Below are positions 46,951-58,649 of a DNA stretch of 64,000 bases, in pieces; the stretch's first letter is position 1, and every line of letters begins with the position of its first letter. A program made the translations under genes and the position numbers. The notes beneath the pieces were generated by a model that saw only the letters and a program-made list of their open reading frames with translations, made no database searches and was not told the origin of the DNA. The DNA comes from Quillaja saponaria (taxonomy: Eukaryota > Streptophyta > Magnoliopsida > Fabales > Quillajaceae), in the NCBI GenBank assembly GCA_029379385.1, contig CM055615.1, forward strand, positions 2,418,001 to 2,482,000, written 5' to 3'.

Positions 46951-47045
46951 GGAAGCCTTTCATTCAACACCACATTACCACTTATGATGCAGATATATGC
47001 ATCACCAATCTCCTAAACCCCAAATCAATTTGAATACCAGAAACA

Positions 47046-47895
47046 ATGCCAAGAAGTTCCTCATTTCTCTTGCCCCTTCTCCTCTATCTAAGTGCAGCTT
47101 TCTCCATTACGAGTAATTCTTCTTCTTGTTCTTAGTGTTTTTGTATTTATGTCCGTTAAATCACAATTATCTGTATAACTTTGTTACTTATTTCTTTTGT
47201 GTTTGTATTTGTGGGTGGCAGATGGGGCACAACTTATTCTAGTCAACAATTGCAATGAAGGAATATGGCCTGGTATACTTGGCAGTGCAGGTCAACCGAC
47301 TCCTCAAGATGGTGGTTTCCAGCTTGGCAGTGGTGAGGAAGTAGTCCTTGATGTACCTGAGAAATGGTCAGGGAGGATTTGGGCCCGGCAGGGTTGTTCA
47401 TTTGATGCCAGTGGAAAAGGCTCATGTGACACTGGTGATTGTGCTGGCCAATTACATTGCCGGGGGGCAGGTGGTGTGCCACCAGCAACCGTGGTGGAAA
47501 TGACTCTGGGAACTTCTGCATCTCCTTTACATTTCTATGATGTAAGTTTGGTTGATGGCTTTAATCTGCCTGTTTCTATGAAACCTGTCGGGGGTGGAAT
47601 TGGGTGTGGTGTGGCTTCGTGCGAGGTTGATTTGAATGTTTGCTGCCCATCAGCATTGGAAGTGAGGCGACAAGGCAAAGTGGTGGGGTGTAAGAGTGCA
47701 TGCTTGGCTATGCAATCTGCTAAATATTGCTGCACAGGAGCTTTTTCTAACCCAAATGCTTGCAAGCCCACCCTTTTTGCTCATCTCTTCAAGGCTATAT
47801 GCCCAAAGGCTTACAGTTATGCTTTTGATGACTCTTCCAGCCTTAACAAATGCAGGGCATCACGGTATGTTGTTACTTTTTGCCCTCCCAAATAA
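47046..47895 (+). CDS. Thaumatin-like protein (PR-5 family), secreted
   Basis: Exon 1 (47046-47112) encodes a signal peptide ([19 protein letters not shown]); exon 2 (47222-47895) encodes the mature domain. The junction makes [11 protein letters not shown], the usual mature start. Total 246 residues. The family signature is present ([16 protein letters not shown]), followed by [13 protein letters not shown] and [12 protein letters not shown] count 17 cysteines, the 16 expected plus the extra one in NVCCP that many members share. The basic fold is an apoplastic or vacuolar beta-sandwich with an acidic cleft; members are often induced by stress and some bind glucans. No break is seen. The upstream TATA box is at 46944. 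Confidence 0.94.
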
Positions 47896-49304
47896 TAAGG
47901 GATGGCACAAAGGAACTGAGGCTGTCATGGATCTGCAAGTTGGTCAGTGGCACACTGGCATTAGTGAAGAAGCAATTCTCCTTTTGAAATTTGACTATAT
48001 GATCTTGCATGTATACTTTAGTTTCATTTCAGTTATCCTTTTCTCTAAACTAGAAGATATCTTCATGAAAAAAAAATTATGGTAGAGGGCTATGGAAGAC
48101 ATAAAAAGTAATGGATGGAAATTACATCTCATGTTTTTGTTTTGGTCTGTTAAAGGTGATGCTTTGTGAAGTATTGCTAAGTTAGTTCGTTTCTAGCTTG
48201 CTTGTACCTTTTAAATTAGACAGCACAAACTTTTCCTTTTGTATGAAAAGCATGTGAATAACTTGGCTGAAATTGTGATCTCAATCAAGGAAAACTTCCT
48301 GGCTGAGGAAACCAGTAACATTTGAGCTAAGGCACCAATTACAAGCAATAAACGAAGGACAAATCTGTTCCTTAGCTTTTCACAAAACCGAAATTCTATA
48401 ATGAGCTTCCTCCATAATATATAAATTTGCTCTCCATCAAACTTGTTATGCAGATCGACTACAGAAACCAGCAAGTAAAAGTTGTTTTCCATCAAACTTG
48501 TTAGAAGCCATTGAACCATATAAATCCAATTACGATGTTGAAGATATTTTAAGTTTTGAATTTCTAATTACCATATCCTGTTTTTGAAGCTGCAGCCATT
48601 CTCATCACATAAATGCCCTTTGCCAATTGCCACCATATAATTATCTTAGAAAATGCATAAAGGCTTTCTTTAGTAGCTGCAGTGGCGTAGGACATAAGTT
48701 TCCTTATACTAAACCATGAAGGTAGAGAATTCCTTGTGGTTTTCTATTTCGTGACACGGTTAAATAACTATAATTTAAGGGAATGTCGACACACTGCAAC
48801 AGAAATGTAACCAAATCATACATTTGCATTTTGTTTCACATCATCCTTAGTATTTGAAACACTATCATATCAAACACTTGTTTTATAGCAAACAAATGTT
48901 TATAAAACAAAGTTAAGCTTAATATTATGAGCTTCGTTTTATAATAATGGTAGTGAAAATGGAATTTTGTCGTGAATTGGGATATCAATGGAAATAGCTC
49001 AACATGATGTGAAATCCTAATTAGCTTGGCACTGTCTAAAATAGCATCAAACTGCCGCCTGGTAATAGTTATACCATTGTTACAGCAAAAAGAAGTAAAC
49101 ATTGCTTGTAGTAAATTCCAAATGGCGGACTTAAACAAGGTCTTTTTATCTGCAATAGATCCAAAGTATCAAAGACAAAAAGATCAACCAATCTCAATAT
49201 GGGCAAGTGACAAAAGGAATCTTTGGTAATAGGAAGTATAAATTCTTTGAAGATAGATCAAAGTTTAAATCTCAAAGCTGTTTATCTAGGAAAGCCAAGG
49301 AAAC
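47896..49304. other. Intergenic region
   Basis: It begins with the 3' UTR of the thaumatin-like gene. No other gene was recognised; the end is the leader of the oxygenase gene. Confidence 0.5.
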
Positions 49305-50754
49305 ATGGGTCTCAATGCAGATGAGAAAATCACAGAAGGGGTCAATGCACCAACTTTTGTACCATCTCTACCGATACCCAACGTTCAAGAATTGGTGAGA
49401 AAGGATCCTTTGCATATTCCTGAAAGATATGTAAGAAGTCAAGAAGAAATGGTAATAGTAAAAGATGTATCTAGTCATTCTTCTGCAATACCTGTAATGA
49501 ATTTATCACTGATCTCAGATGGAAACAAGGAAGAGCTCAGCAAACTGGATGTTGCTTGCAAGGACTGGGGTTTCTTTCAGGTAAGTCTGTCTAACTACAG
49601 TTAAAAAAAAAACTATATAAGTAGAACCATAGAAACAATCATCAGATTTCTGTCAACAAATGGAAGAAAGAATCAATAAACCTTAAATGAGTTACCTGCA
49701 CCGTGTCAAGATCATTCAGAATTTTGATTCCTACTAATCTTTGATTATTTTTGCAGTTAGTGAATCACGGAGTTCCAACGCAGGTGCTGGAGACAATGAA
49801 GGATGCTGCAGCCAAGTTTTTTGAACTCCCATTAGAAGAGAAAAGTAAGTATTCAGTGACCTCACATGATATACAAGGCTATGGTCATGCTTATGTGGTT
49901 TCTTCAGAACAGATACTTGACTGGTATGATGCACTGCTCTTGGTAGTCTATCCCAAACAATATCGGAAGCTCGAATTTTGGCCTGAGGGGTTCAAGTGAG
50001 TCTTCTGAGCATTTGGTTCTTTATGTGACCTGCAATTTGTTAACTAAAGTTGTAGAATTAATGCAGGGATACAATTGAGGCATATTCCAGTGAACTTAAA
50101 AGAGTTGCAGAGGCCCTCCTTGGTTCTCTGTCTTTGATTATGGGAATGCAGAAGGACACTCTCCTCGGATTGCATAAAGAGTTAGTTCAAGGTTTACGGG
50201 TAAACTATTATCCTCCTTGCAGCATGCCTGATCAAGTATTAGGTTTGAGTCCACACTCAGACACAAGCACCATAACCTTGCTAATGCAAGAAGACAACGT
50301 AAGCGGGTTAGAGATTCAACACAAAGCAGAATGGGTGCCAGTAAAACCAATACCAAACGCTCTAGTTGTGAATGTTGGCGATGTCATGGAGGTACTATGT
50401 GCAGCTCTGAATAACTTCCAAAAACACCCTTTATTCAAACTGCATTAGTAAAAATATAAAATGCCTCAAATTTCAGAGTTTTGGATCTCTTTCTAATTTT
50501 AACAGATATGGAGCAATGGGAAGTACAAGAGCGTGGAACACAGAGCTGTCATAAACAAGAACAAGGCAAGGATTTCTCATGCTTTATTTTTCTTCCCCCG
50601 TGATGATGTGGATGTCAAACCATTTGATCATATGATAGATGCTCAAAGACCCAAAATGTACAATACTGTAAGGTATGGAGAATATCTGAGGCAGTCAATG
50701 AGCAGGAAAATGGAGGGAAAAGCACACACTGATGTGGCCATGATTGAAACTTAG
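49305..50754 (+). CDS. 2-oxoglutarate/Fe(II)-dependent oxygenase, DOXC clade (SRG1 / norcoclaurine synthase-like), copy 1
   Basis: Four exons (49305-49580, 49757-49995, 50067-50391, 50506-50754) encode 362 residues, the usual length. The N-terminal DIOX_N region carries VPSLPIPNVQELV, the KLDVACKDWGFFQLVNHGV block and FFELPLEEK. The catalytic jelly roll shows NYYPPC, the iron ligands H235 and D237 (in SPHSDTST) and H292 (in VEHRA), and the R-x-S pair that binds 2-oxoglutarate (RIS, about residues 302-304). The substrate cannot be told from sequence; relatives act on specialised metabolites. It is complete and is the parent or sister of the broken copy at 58650-60090. A 46-bp tandem duplication starts right after its stop codon. 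Confidence 0.94.
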
Positions 50755-50846
50755 AGCAAAGATTTCAGAAAGTTAGCAGCATTGATGAAGAAATTTTTAG
50801 AACAAAGATTGCAGAAAGTTAGCAGCATAGATGAAGAAATATTTGG
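50755..50846 (+). repeat. 46-bp tandem duplication in the oxygenase 3' UTR
   Basis: AGCAAAGATTTCAGAAAG... (50755-50800) is repeated as AACAAAGATTGCAGAAAG... (50801-50846) with few changes; it directly abuts the TAG at 50752-50754. Confidence 0.8.
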
Positions 50847-51565
50847 AATAGAAAGCACAATACTACAGTGAACATAAGCAAAAAGTTCTAATCCCCGCTA
50901 TTGTTGTTTGGCTTGCCTTGCTCAACATACATGTCCACAGGGTGTAGCATATTTGCTATTTTCCAGTTTCCACCACATCCCAACAGTCTGTACGATTGTG
51001 CATTTCTTTTTTCTGTGATTCAAACGAAATATTATTGTGTTATTAGTTGCACTGCTCACAGAGGAAACAGGAAAAGCAATCATGAGTCTCAATGTTACTG
51101 ACAGAAAAAAACACAACTGCTCCAGCAACTCATCAGGTGAAAAAGAAACTAGACCTAAACTAACTTGTATATAAATGGATCTCAAACATAGTTGGTCTTT
51201 AATTCGCCTCTTAACATTAACAATCAAATTCATCCTATAATCATTGGCTTTCAATCATCAGACTGTCATCTTTTACACAGCTCAGTGTAGCAACCGCTAT
51301 CTACGACAAACAAAAACGGAGTTACACATTTTCAGATAATCAAACCTAGAGAATCCAAGGGAAGATCAGCCTATAGAGGAAAGAGGAGAAGATAATGATA
51401 GTTTATGATACAACAAGATAAAAGATGCATTGATCCAGTAAACCAAAAGAACTAACTGAAAAACATTGCAGCTTATCTACCATGATCTGTGTCAACTGGT
51501 ATCTTGCTCAATACTCGGACTACTTTGAACATTTTTAATTGTGGCTGCCTGGGGAAGCCCTGACC
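50847..51565. other. Region between convergent genes
   Basis: This is the shared 3' side of the oxygenase (plus) and Fes1-like gene (minus). Nothing else was recognised. Confidence 0.5.
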
Positions 51566-51721
51566 CTAAAATAAAAGCAAAGGAGCTGCTTTCATTTCAG
51601 TATTGGGATCTTTATCATCAGATCTGTCTGCAGCCCAAGCTCTCAGAGGAGGTTCAAACTGCTTACCAGCAACGTCAGGTGGTGGTACATCTTCACCAGG
51701 AAGTACAGGAAGCCCCTTCTC
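51566..51721 (-). pseudogene. Untranslated remnant of the Fes1 C-terminal tail
   Basis: In frame with exon 6 but downstream of its TGA. It reads EKGLPVLPGEDVPPPDVAG, FEPPLRAWAA and ends LLLF. Its preserved frame shows the stop is recent. Confidence 0.75.
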
Positions 51722-54100
51722 TCAAAGAGAAGATGGCTCATTATAACATGTATTCCAAAGGGAGTCCACAAGTTGTCTCTCTTCCCTAGCACTGGCAAGG
51801 TCATCAACAGACATCAAACTAATACCATTTATCCTCTCTTGAAGAAGTTGCTTTAATTTCTCAGCATCTTCAATACCAGAAGTCCCATTTGTTCTGTCAC
51901 GAGCAAGCTCAAGAAGGCCCCTAAGGGCAGCTTCTCGTACCTCTCCATCTTCACTGGAGGCAAGGCGTATCATTGTACGAGGAAATCCTAGCTCACTCAC
52001 CATGCAGCAGTCCAAACTATTCTCATGCAACAAATACAGGATCAAGTTGAGAGCTTTCCTGAAAGATTATTAAATTTATTAAAAAAAAAAGTAGTGGACC
52101 TAATTTAGAAAAGCAAATAGGCAAGAAACTTTTTAATCAGGAAGTGATATACATCATCATAGAACATGTTATCTATAGAAAAATAGTATTCAGTTCAATC
52201 TCACTTTGTAGAAGTTAATACCAATCAAATAGAGACCAATGATATAACGTAAACTTGTTTTGAGATCCGCTTACCTTTGAAATATCACACTTTCAGAACC
52301 TAAAGCATCTCTTAAGGCTGCATAGCCATTTGCAAGACGAAATGCAGTTACACCTGGTTTGTTGTGTCGGATTAAAGCTGCAAAGACATGCCAACAGCAG
52401 AAACTAATCAGTATCAATCCAAACTCCAAAAATCAAATGCTTAGCATAAAATAGATATAAAAGTCAATACTGACATGATATTGCACCAAGTGCTTTAGTT
52501 CGAACAGTAACATCAGGATCTAAAGTGAAATTAGAAAAGAGAGGTTCTATGCCATTTTCTTCCATGACCAGCTGCTGGCTTTGTGGATTGTTCTGGACTA
52601 TCGTGGTTACAATCTCTGCAGCCTTTGCCCGAATATTGGCATGGGAGTTTTTAAGGTAACCAAGGAGAGGCACCAAACCACCAATTGAGTGAAGATCTTC
52701 AAGGCATACAAAAAGAAAGAAATAGATTAAGCATAATGGTATTCACAGAAGAGAAAAAATAATGCAGATCTACAATCAAACTATAAGAAGAAAAAGCAAT
52801 GCAAGGAAAAATAATACATTGAGAACTATTTTATCAGAGGAAAGCTTAATTGCACATTGTTCGAATGAATGGGAAAAAGATCAGCATCACATGTAGGGTT
52901 TAACAAATTAATGAAACTGAATCACCCATTTTAACTATCATATGGACAGTTTCAGAAAAATATAGTTATCTAGTTTCATCCACAAACACACTAAAAAGAA
53001 GAAATAGATATGCAAGGGAAAAAATCTGAGTACTATTTTATAAGAAGAAAGCTCCATCGCAAATAGTTGGACTGAAGGATAAAAAGGTCTAACTATTTGG
53101 AGGTTTAATAAATTAATGAAACTGACAATCCTATATAAACAATCAAGTGTATTGTTTCAAAATGAATATGGTTATCTAGGCAGAATCAATCTGAAGAGTA
53201 CACTTGTACCACTGTCACATAAGAACAGTCTGAAGGAAAAGCCAAAAGATTGGAAATTAACAGGGTCAAGAATAGAGAGAAAAAGAACTCCATCATGCAG
53301 TGGACATGCATAGATAAACAATACTGTATTAGGAAATGCTAGTAGGTTACACATGAATTATTTACAGCCAATAGCTCGCAAGACATGAAATCAAGAACAT
53401 GAACAATGTAAAAGGTGTACCATTTGCCATATCAATGGATTCAACATGCTCTTGTAACTCATCCAGCATATCTGCCACAATTCAAGTTACAAACCACTAG
53501 TAAATAATTCATAACAGACTAAAAGGGGAAAGAGAGAAAAGGAATTTTTTTTTTTTTTTTTTTTTTTTTAAGTGAAGAAAAAGGTTGGTACTTTACTTGG
53601 TACCTTCAATGTCTTCAGGGGTAACTCCTTGAGACTCCAAGACTTGTTCTGAGGTTTGCATAACAAGAGTTATCTCTTTCATACGCTTAATTACATCGAC
53701 ACTCTGCTCTTGCATCGCTTCCATAAACCATTTTCGATCCTCCCCACTGAAAAGAAAAAAAGCACATTAAATCAGACATTAATCCACTGAATACTCATTT
53801 ATCACTAGCTGCACATTCAAAGACAAGAACCCAAGTTTGAAAAATTAAAATTTTAATATGGGTAAGCATCATTTAAAATTCTGAATAAGAAAAAAGCAAC
53901 ATTTACTGGTAATCAGCCAGAATAATCATAAGAAGTTAATTACTTTATATGTAATTTATATTGCAGCAAAGGAAACTAGGAATTGAATGAGTGGTAAGAA
54001 AAGAGTAAGCGGACCTTAAATTGCGTTGGGGACGAGTTCCATCGGAATGAGCGAGACTCCACTTAAGCAATCCATCCCAGTTGGGTCCGTCTTTGGCCAT
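51722..54100 (-). CDS. Fes1/HspBP1-type Hsp70 nucleotide exchange factor, C-terminally truncated
   Basis: Six exons on the minus strand: 54100-54015, 53746-53604, 53471-53421, 52696-52475, 52377-52275, 52058-51722. Phases agree at every junction. The protein starts MAKDGPNWDGLLKWSL, the family start, and has KWFMEAMQ, VTPEDIE, then armadillo-like repeats (GGLVPLLGYLKNSHANIRAKA, VQNNPQSQQLVME, LIRHNKPGVTAFRLANGYA, EVREAALRGLLELARD). It ends after CYNEPSSL at TGA 51724-51722, 313 residues. Beyond the stop the same frame still reads EKGLPVLPGED and FEPPLRAWAA to a TAG at 51568-51566, so about 52 residues were lost through a likely CGA to TGA change. Fes1 proteins release substrates from cytosolic Hsp70 and protect against heat. 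The armadillo core is kept, so the truncated form may work. Intron 2 has a T-run at about 53547-53569. Confidence 0.9.
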
Positions 54101-55000
54101 TACTGCTCGTGGAAAAGAGAAACCGAATACCCTATAGCAAAGCTCACGCTTTCGCTTCAAATTCAGTCAATTATGCCTCACAAAGTGTTACAGAAGCAAC
54201 TGAAAAGGATTAAAACCGAGTGGGAGTAAAAATATATACAGTAGCTTGAAGCCGATTCAGGAAACGTCTTCAGAACGAAAGTCTATGGACTATTGAGCGG
54301 GTTAATGATGGGCCTAGTCTGCGGTTGATGTAATGTAATGGGCAGCTTAAACAAGAGGCCCAATATTAGAAGTTGCTAATTGCAACTGGCGAGATACGCA
54401 CCAAAACAGAAAGAAAAAAGAAAAAAAAAACAAAAAGTATACATGCTAAAAAGATTGGTCCCAATATTAAGCATGGAAAAGATTTTTCTTTTTCTTTTCT
54501 CGCATTCATAGGCATCTATTTGGATTGAGCGGAATTGCGGAAGATGAAAGGAGATGAGAGGACCCGTTTCTTTTATTTCATTTTGGGATTTTTCTTTTTC
54601 GTAAAAGAAGAGATAGTAAATGGATGGTACATCCAAATCCCATTTTTTTAATTTCTTAATCCCGTTTTTTTAATTTCTTCAAATTTAGAGAGAGATTGTA
54701 AGATATATTATAAATTTTGTATATTGTGAATAATATACTCATATTCTTTTTAGTAAATAATTACATAAAAAGTGTTTAAAGCCTAATAGTACAATTATGT
54801 CATAATAGGTTATCTCATTTTTTTTTCAACTTGTAAACAAAAAATGTATTTTATCATTTCATTTCATCTCATCTCTCTTTATTTTTTTTAACTTCTAAAT
54901 GAGACTAAAAATAAGTGTTATTTTTCTTATTCTCTACTCTCCTCTCTTTCCATTTACTATTCTCTTCTTCCTTTTCAAACTTGACCCTAATATAATACAA
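54101..55000. other. Upstream region of the Fes1-like gene
   Basis: Contains the presumed promoter of the Fes1-like gene (minus strand). No other gene was recognised; AT-rich from about 54600. Confidence 0.5.
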
Positions 55001-55069
55001 ACCTGCCAATTTGTAAAGTTCAAATACTAAATAAATAAATAAAATTCTAACACAGTAACACTTAAAGAC

Positions 55070-56178
55070 TTCCATCTCATTTTTCCATCACAGCCACAGA
55101 ATTTCTGCCCTTCATTACTTCGTCCTTGCCTCCTTAGCCTTGTGTTTTGTTGCCAAATCAAAAATTAGGAGGCAAATAAGTGAAGCAGGGCAGCAAGAAA
55201 GAGCAACCCAAGCCGTGGAAATTGGAATCTCCTGTTTTGATAATTTCCTTGTAAGTATCTTTACAGGCTTACAGGTTTATTGGCTAAAGTATGGATATGG
55301 ATTAGCTTTAAGAAATGGGATTTTTTGTTAAGTCAAATAGATGGCCTCATGGCCATATGGATTAGCAACCGCCAACAATAATTAAGTATTCTATAGAGTA
55401 TTTTCTGAATTTATTTATGTGGTTAAGTGGTTTATGAATACAAGGTGGTTTATGTTTAATTTTTTTTAGTTGATGAATAGAGTGATGGGGCATTAATATT
55501 TTTATTATTAATTATTTGAAATAAGTTGATTAGTGTCTGTATTTGTGAAGCAATGAAGCTATATCTTGTTTTCTAAATATATTATTGATTATTTGGATTA
55601 AGTTACACTCTTTCCTTTTGTATTAGAGCTTTTAGGATAGTCATATAAACTGGTTCATTTAGCTTAATATTGATTATTGTTTACTTGCTAGTTTAGGAAA
55701 ATATTTCAGTAAATTTCTCTTTGTAATATATAGGTTATATTATGAAATCAAAAACTATTGATTCATTTTTCAAGACGAAAATTGTGAAGGATACAGAGAG
55801 CAAACAAAAAATTAGTAGAGAAATAAGTGACAAACTATCATTAATCTTACGCTGAGGTTGAGATTTTTCTTAATTTTATATTTAAATTCTCACTTTCATA
55901 AGTAAAAGATTTTAAATTATTTATTTTAATTTTATATTTTCACCTCATTTTTTTATGAAAAATTATAAATTGTGTGTTCTAAATTATCACTTTAAATATT
56001 AATGTTCACTTTGTTAAATAAAAATATTTTTCTATAAAGAATAAACATGAAATTGATTTTATTTTTACAAAAAATAATTATTTTTTAAATAAATTTTTTA
56101 TAAATAAATTTTTTAATTTAATTAAAATATTAATATTAGGTAAGCCCGGGCTACCCAAAAATCCTGGGTCCGCCCCTG
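55070..56178 (+). mobile_element. hAT relic (ZMYM1-like type), internally deleted, left end missing
   Basis: The right end reads CCCGGGCTACCC, then AATCCTGGGTCCGCCCCTG at 56160-56178, whose complement CAGGGGCGGACCCAGG is a known type of plant hAT terminus. A short frame at 55743-55853 reads MKSKTIDSFFKTKIVKD, the usual N-terminus of the zinc-finger MYM-type-1-like transposases; the rest of the transposase is gone. An untranslated-exon-like stretch at 55075-55260 precedes it. The left terminus was not found. Confidence 0.5.
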
Positions 56179-56211
56179 GGGACATGTTTATGTAATGGGA
56201 AGAGCATGAGT
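56179..56211 (+). repeat. 33-bp perfect direct repeat, copy 1
   Basis: It begins GGGACATGTTTATG and ends GAGCATGAGT. It starts exactly where the hAT right end stops and ends where the duplicated block begins. The identical sequence is at 58521-58553. Confidence 0.9.
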
Positions 56212-58050
56212 AAGTAGGGGGAAGTTATTATTTTGTATTTATTTTAAATAATAAAATGATCATCTTAAAAAAAAAATTATTCCTATTTAAAAGAAAAAAT
56301 AAGAATTAGTGTGTGAGTAAGTAGTTATTTAAAAGTTAAATATTTTTAAATAATAAAAATATATAATTTATTTATATTATAAAGTAGGATACCATAACGG
56401 TCTTCTCCCGCTTTTATAATAGTATAGATAATAGTTTAGATGTACAAATTAAAAGAGTTTTTATCAATTTAAAATTACTATTTTAAAAAAAAAAAGGTTT
56501 ACTCTTCTAATAACCTAATAACTACTCACTTCCTCTCCTACACTAATATTACAATTCATTATCAGTTTATTAGTTACACAGGTAATTTTTTAAAATAAAT
56601 TCAAATACTACTTTAAACTTTTGACAGTTTTCTCTTATTTCTATACAACAATTACTAAAAAGACATTTCTAATTTCTTTTAAAGGAAAAAAAAATTGAAA
56701 GAAAACCTCTGAATACTGCACTTGTGAAGAGGCTAGTTTTATATATTTAAAGAGATAGACCTAGTGGTTAAACAATAGAGCAAATTACACTCCTCTTCTT
56801 TGAGGTTTATTGTAAAAATTAAGACCCAAAATTTGGGAAAATCGACACTCTCCATGGAGAAACTAACGATATTACAAAATAATGTGGGTAAAATATTACA
56901 AAGTCATGTTTGTATATCTAAAATACCAATATGTCTTACTTTGACTCCCTTTTTTCTCTTTTCAAATGAGTATTAATATTTACTTTTTTACACCATCTTT
57001 TATTTTTTATTTATTTTCGCAATCTCAATTTTGTAGTATTGATAAAAGGCTTAATTACACTTTTGATCCATGTAAATTAAATTTGAGTTCACTTTCATCC
57101 ATATAGTTGTAATTGCTATAATTGAATTCACTCTAGATTTAATTTGATGCAATTAGGTCTTTTTTTTCAAAATGCCGTTAAAATTAACACTAATATAGTG
57201 ACATGACTAACAGGATATGAGGTGGACAACATGTGACTGAAATTACCATAAAAATAGCCACATAACATATATAAAAATTAAATTAAAAATATCAAAAAAT
57301 ATTTTTACAAAATATAAGAAAATTATTTAAAAAATATTAAAACTAATTTTTTTTTTTTTTCACTCTCTTTCTCATCACCACCACCATTCCTTCATAACCA
57401 CCATTAATTAACCTTTCAAATAACATGGCCCTGGGTTTTATTCCTAAATCATTAGAAAATTTAACAAAGGTTGAATCTTTGGATCTTTCTCAAAAAACTT
57501 TTTGGGGAAATTTTCAAAAACTAGCAAAACTAACTTTTCTTTGAGTCCTTCAATGTCTCTTGCTATAATCTTCAAGGACCTATACCACTAAGTAGCCCTT
57601 CGTGGCATACTCGTCACCACAAAAACATTTGCATTCTCAATTCTCAACTTTTAATCAATCCTCCTATTCAAATCCTTGTTTTATTTTTTTCATCACACCC
57701 CTTGTTGCCATTATCTCTGAATTTTTTGGACTCTGAATTTGGCTGGCCAATTGGTTATTCCAAGAATGGCTTTTGTCTTCTTAATCTCAATTATGAATCA
57801 TATTCGAAAACAATTTTGATTTAGTTTTTCTTTTTTACAATTTTTTGTGGAAAATAAGTGACTATTTTAGATATGCAGTGTTATGTGTAATACCTAATTT
57901 TGTTAGGTGAATTACAAATAAAAATATGTAATAAATTATTTTTATTTTTTAATATATTATAATACACTTTACAAAATTTATAATTTACGTAATAATACCT
58001 TTTTAGATTCGAAAAGAATTGTCTATCTCACCTTTTGTTCGTCATTTTTA
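56212..58050 (+). repeat. Duplicated block, copy A (upstream of oxygenase copy 2)
   Basis: It matches 61655-63325 over most of its length, same order and orientation: AAATGATCATCTTAA, TTAGTGTGTGAGT, TTACTCTTCTAATAACCTAATAACTACTCAC, AAATATTACAAAGTCATGTTT, the left TIR near 57047, and the LRR fragment. Similarity stops near 58050, where the right TIR of the inner element is missing. Confidence 0.85.
57425..57790 (+). pseudogene. LRR receptor-like protein fragment, copy A
   Basis: It reads GFIPKSLENLTKVESLDLS, a leucine-rich repeat as found near the C-terminus of Cf-type receptor-like proteins, then LAKLTF and, in shifted frames, an NVSCYNLQGP-like stretch. Frameshifts and stops follow. It sits inside a TIR-bounded element in the sister copy. 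Confidence 0.65.
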
Positions 58051-58520
58051 TCGCATGAGTGTATTGTAATTTTACTCAATATTCAAATTCAACCTTCCAA
58101 TCTTCGGTTCACATCATCACTAATTCGGCTACCGTCAGTTTTGTCATTAATTATTAGAACTTTTTTAACTGTTGTTCTATGAAGTCAATAAAGTCATCTT
58201 GCCATTAACTATTAAATAAAGTATATCTTAGATACCGAAGATCTTATACAGTTTCCTCAAAGGAAATATGGGTTAACTCAGCAAAAAAAGCTTTCATTTT
58301 CCCTTATAATTCACCTTATCATATCAGCAATAAATCTAATTGACAGGGACAAATCAAATTAAATCCTTCTTTTATATGGTCACTTTTTCTTTTTCCTTTT
58401 CTCATCAATCATATTTGACAATGGAAAACAAAAGTCCCCATAATTTCCATTATGTCCTAGTCATACTGCAATAATCCATAATTGACAGTGACAAAGCAAA
58501 TTCTCATATCCACATATAAT

Positions 58521-58553
58521 GGGACATGTTTATGTAATGGGAAGAGCATGAGT
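58521..58553 (+). repeat. 33-bp perfect direct repeat, copy 2
   Basis: Identical to 56179-56211; here it lies just upstream of oxygenase copy 2. Confidence 0.9.
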
Positions 58554-58649
58554 CTAATGACACAACAAATTAATGTATATAAATTCATTGCCATACAAGC
58601 AGATGATCTCAATCAATACAGAAGTGTCATAGTACTTCAGCTGTTTGCG

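Noticed and set aside
46790..46987. 65-codon frame just upstream of the thaumatin-like gene
   Set aside because: It overlaps that gene's TATA box and leader and has no recognisable motif.
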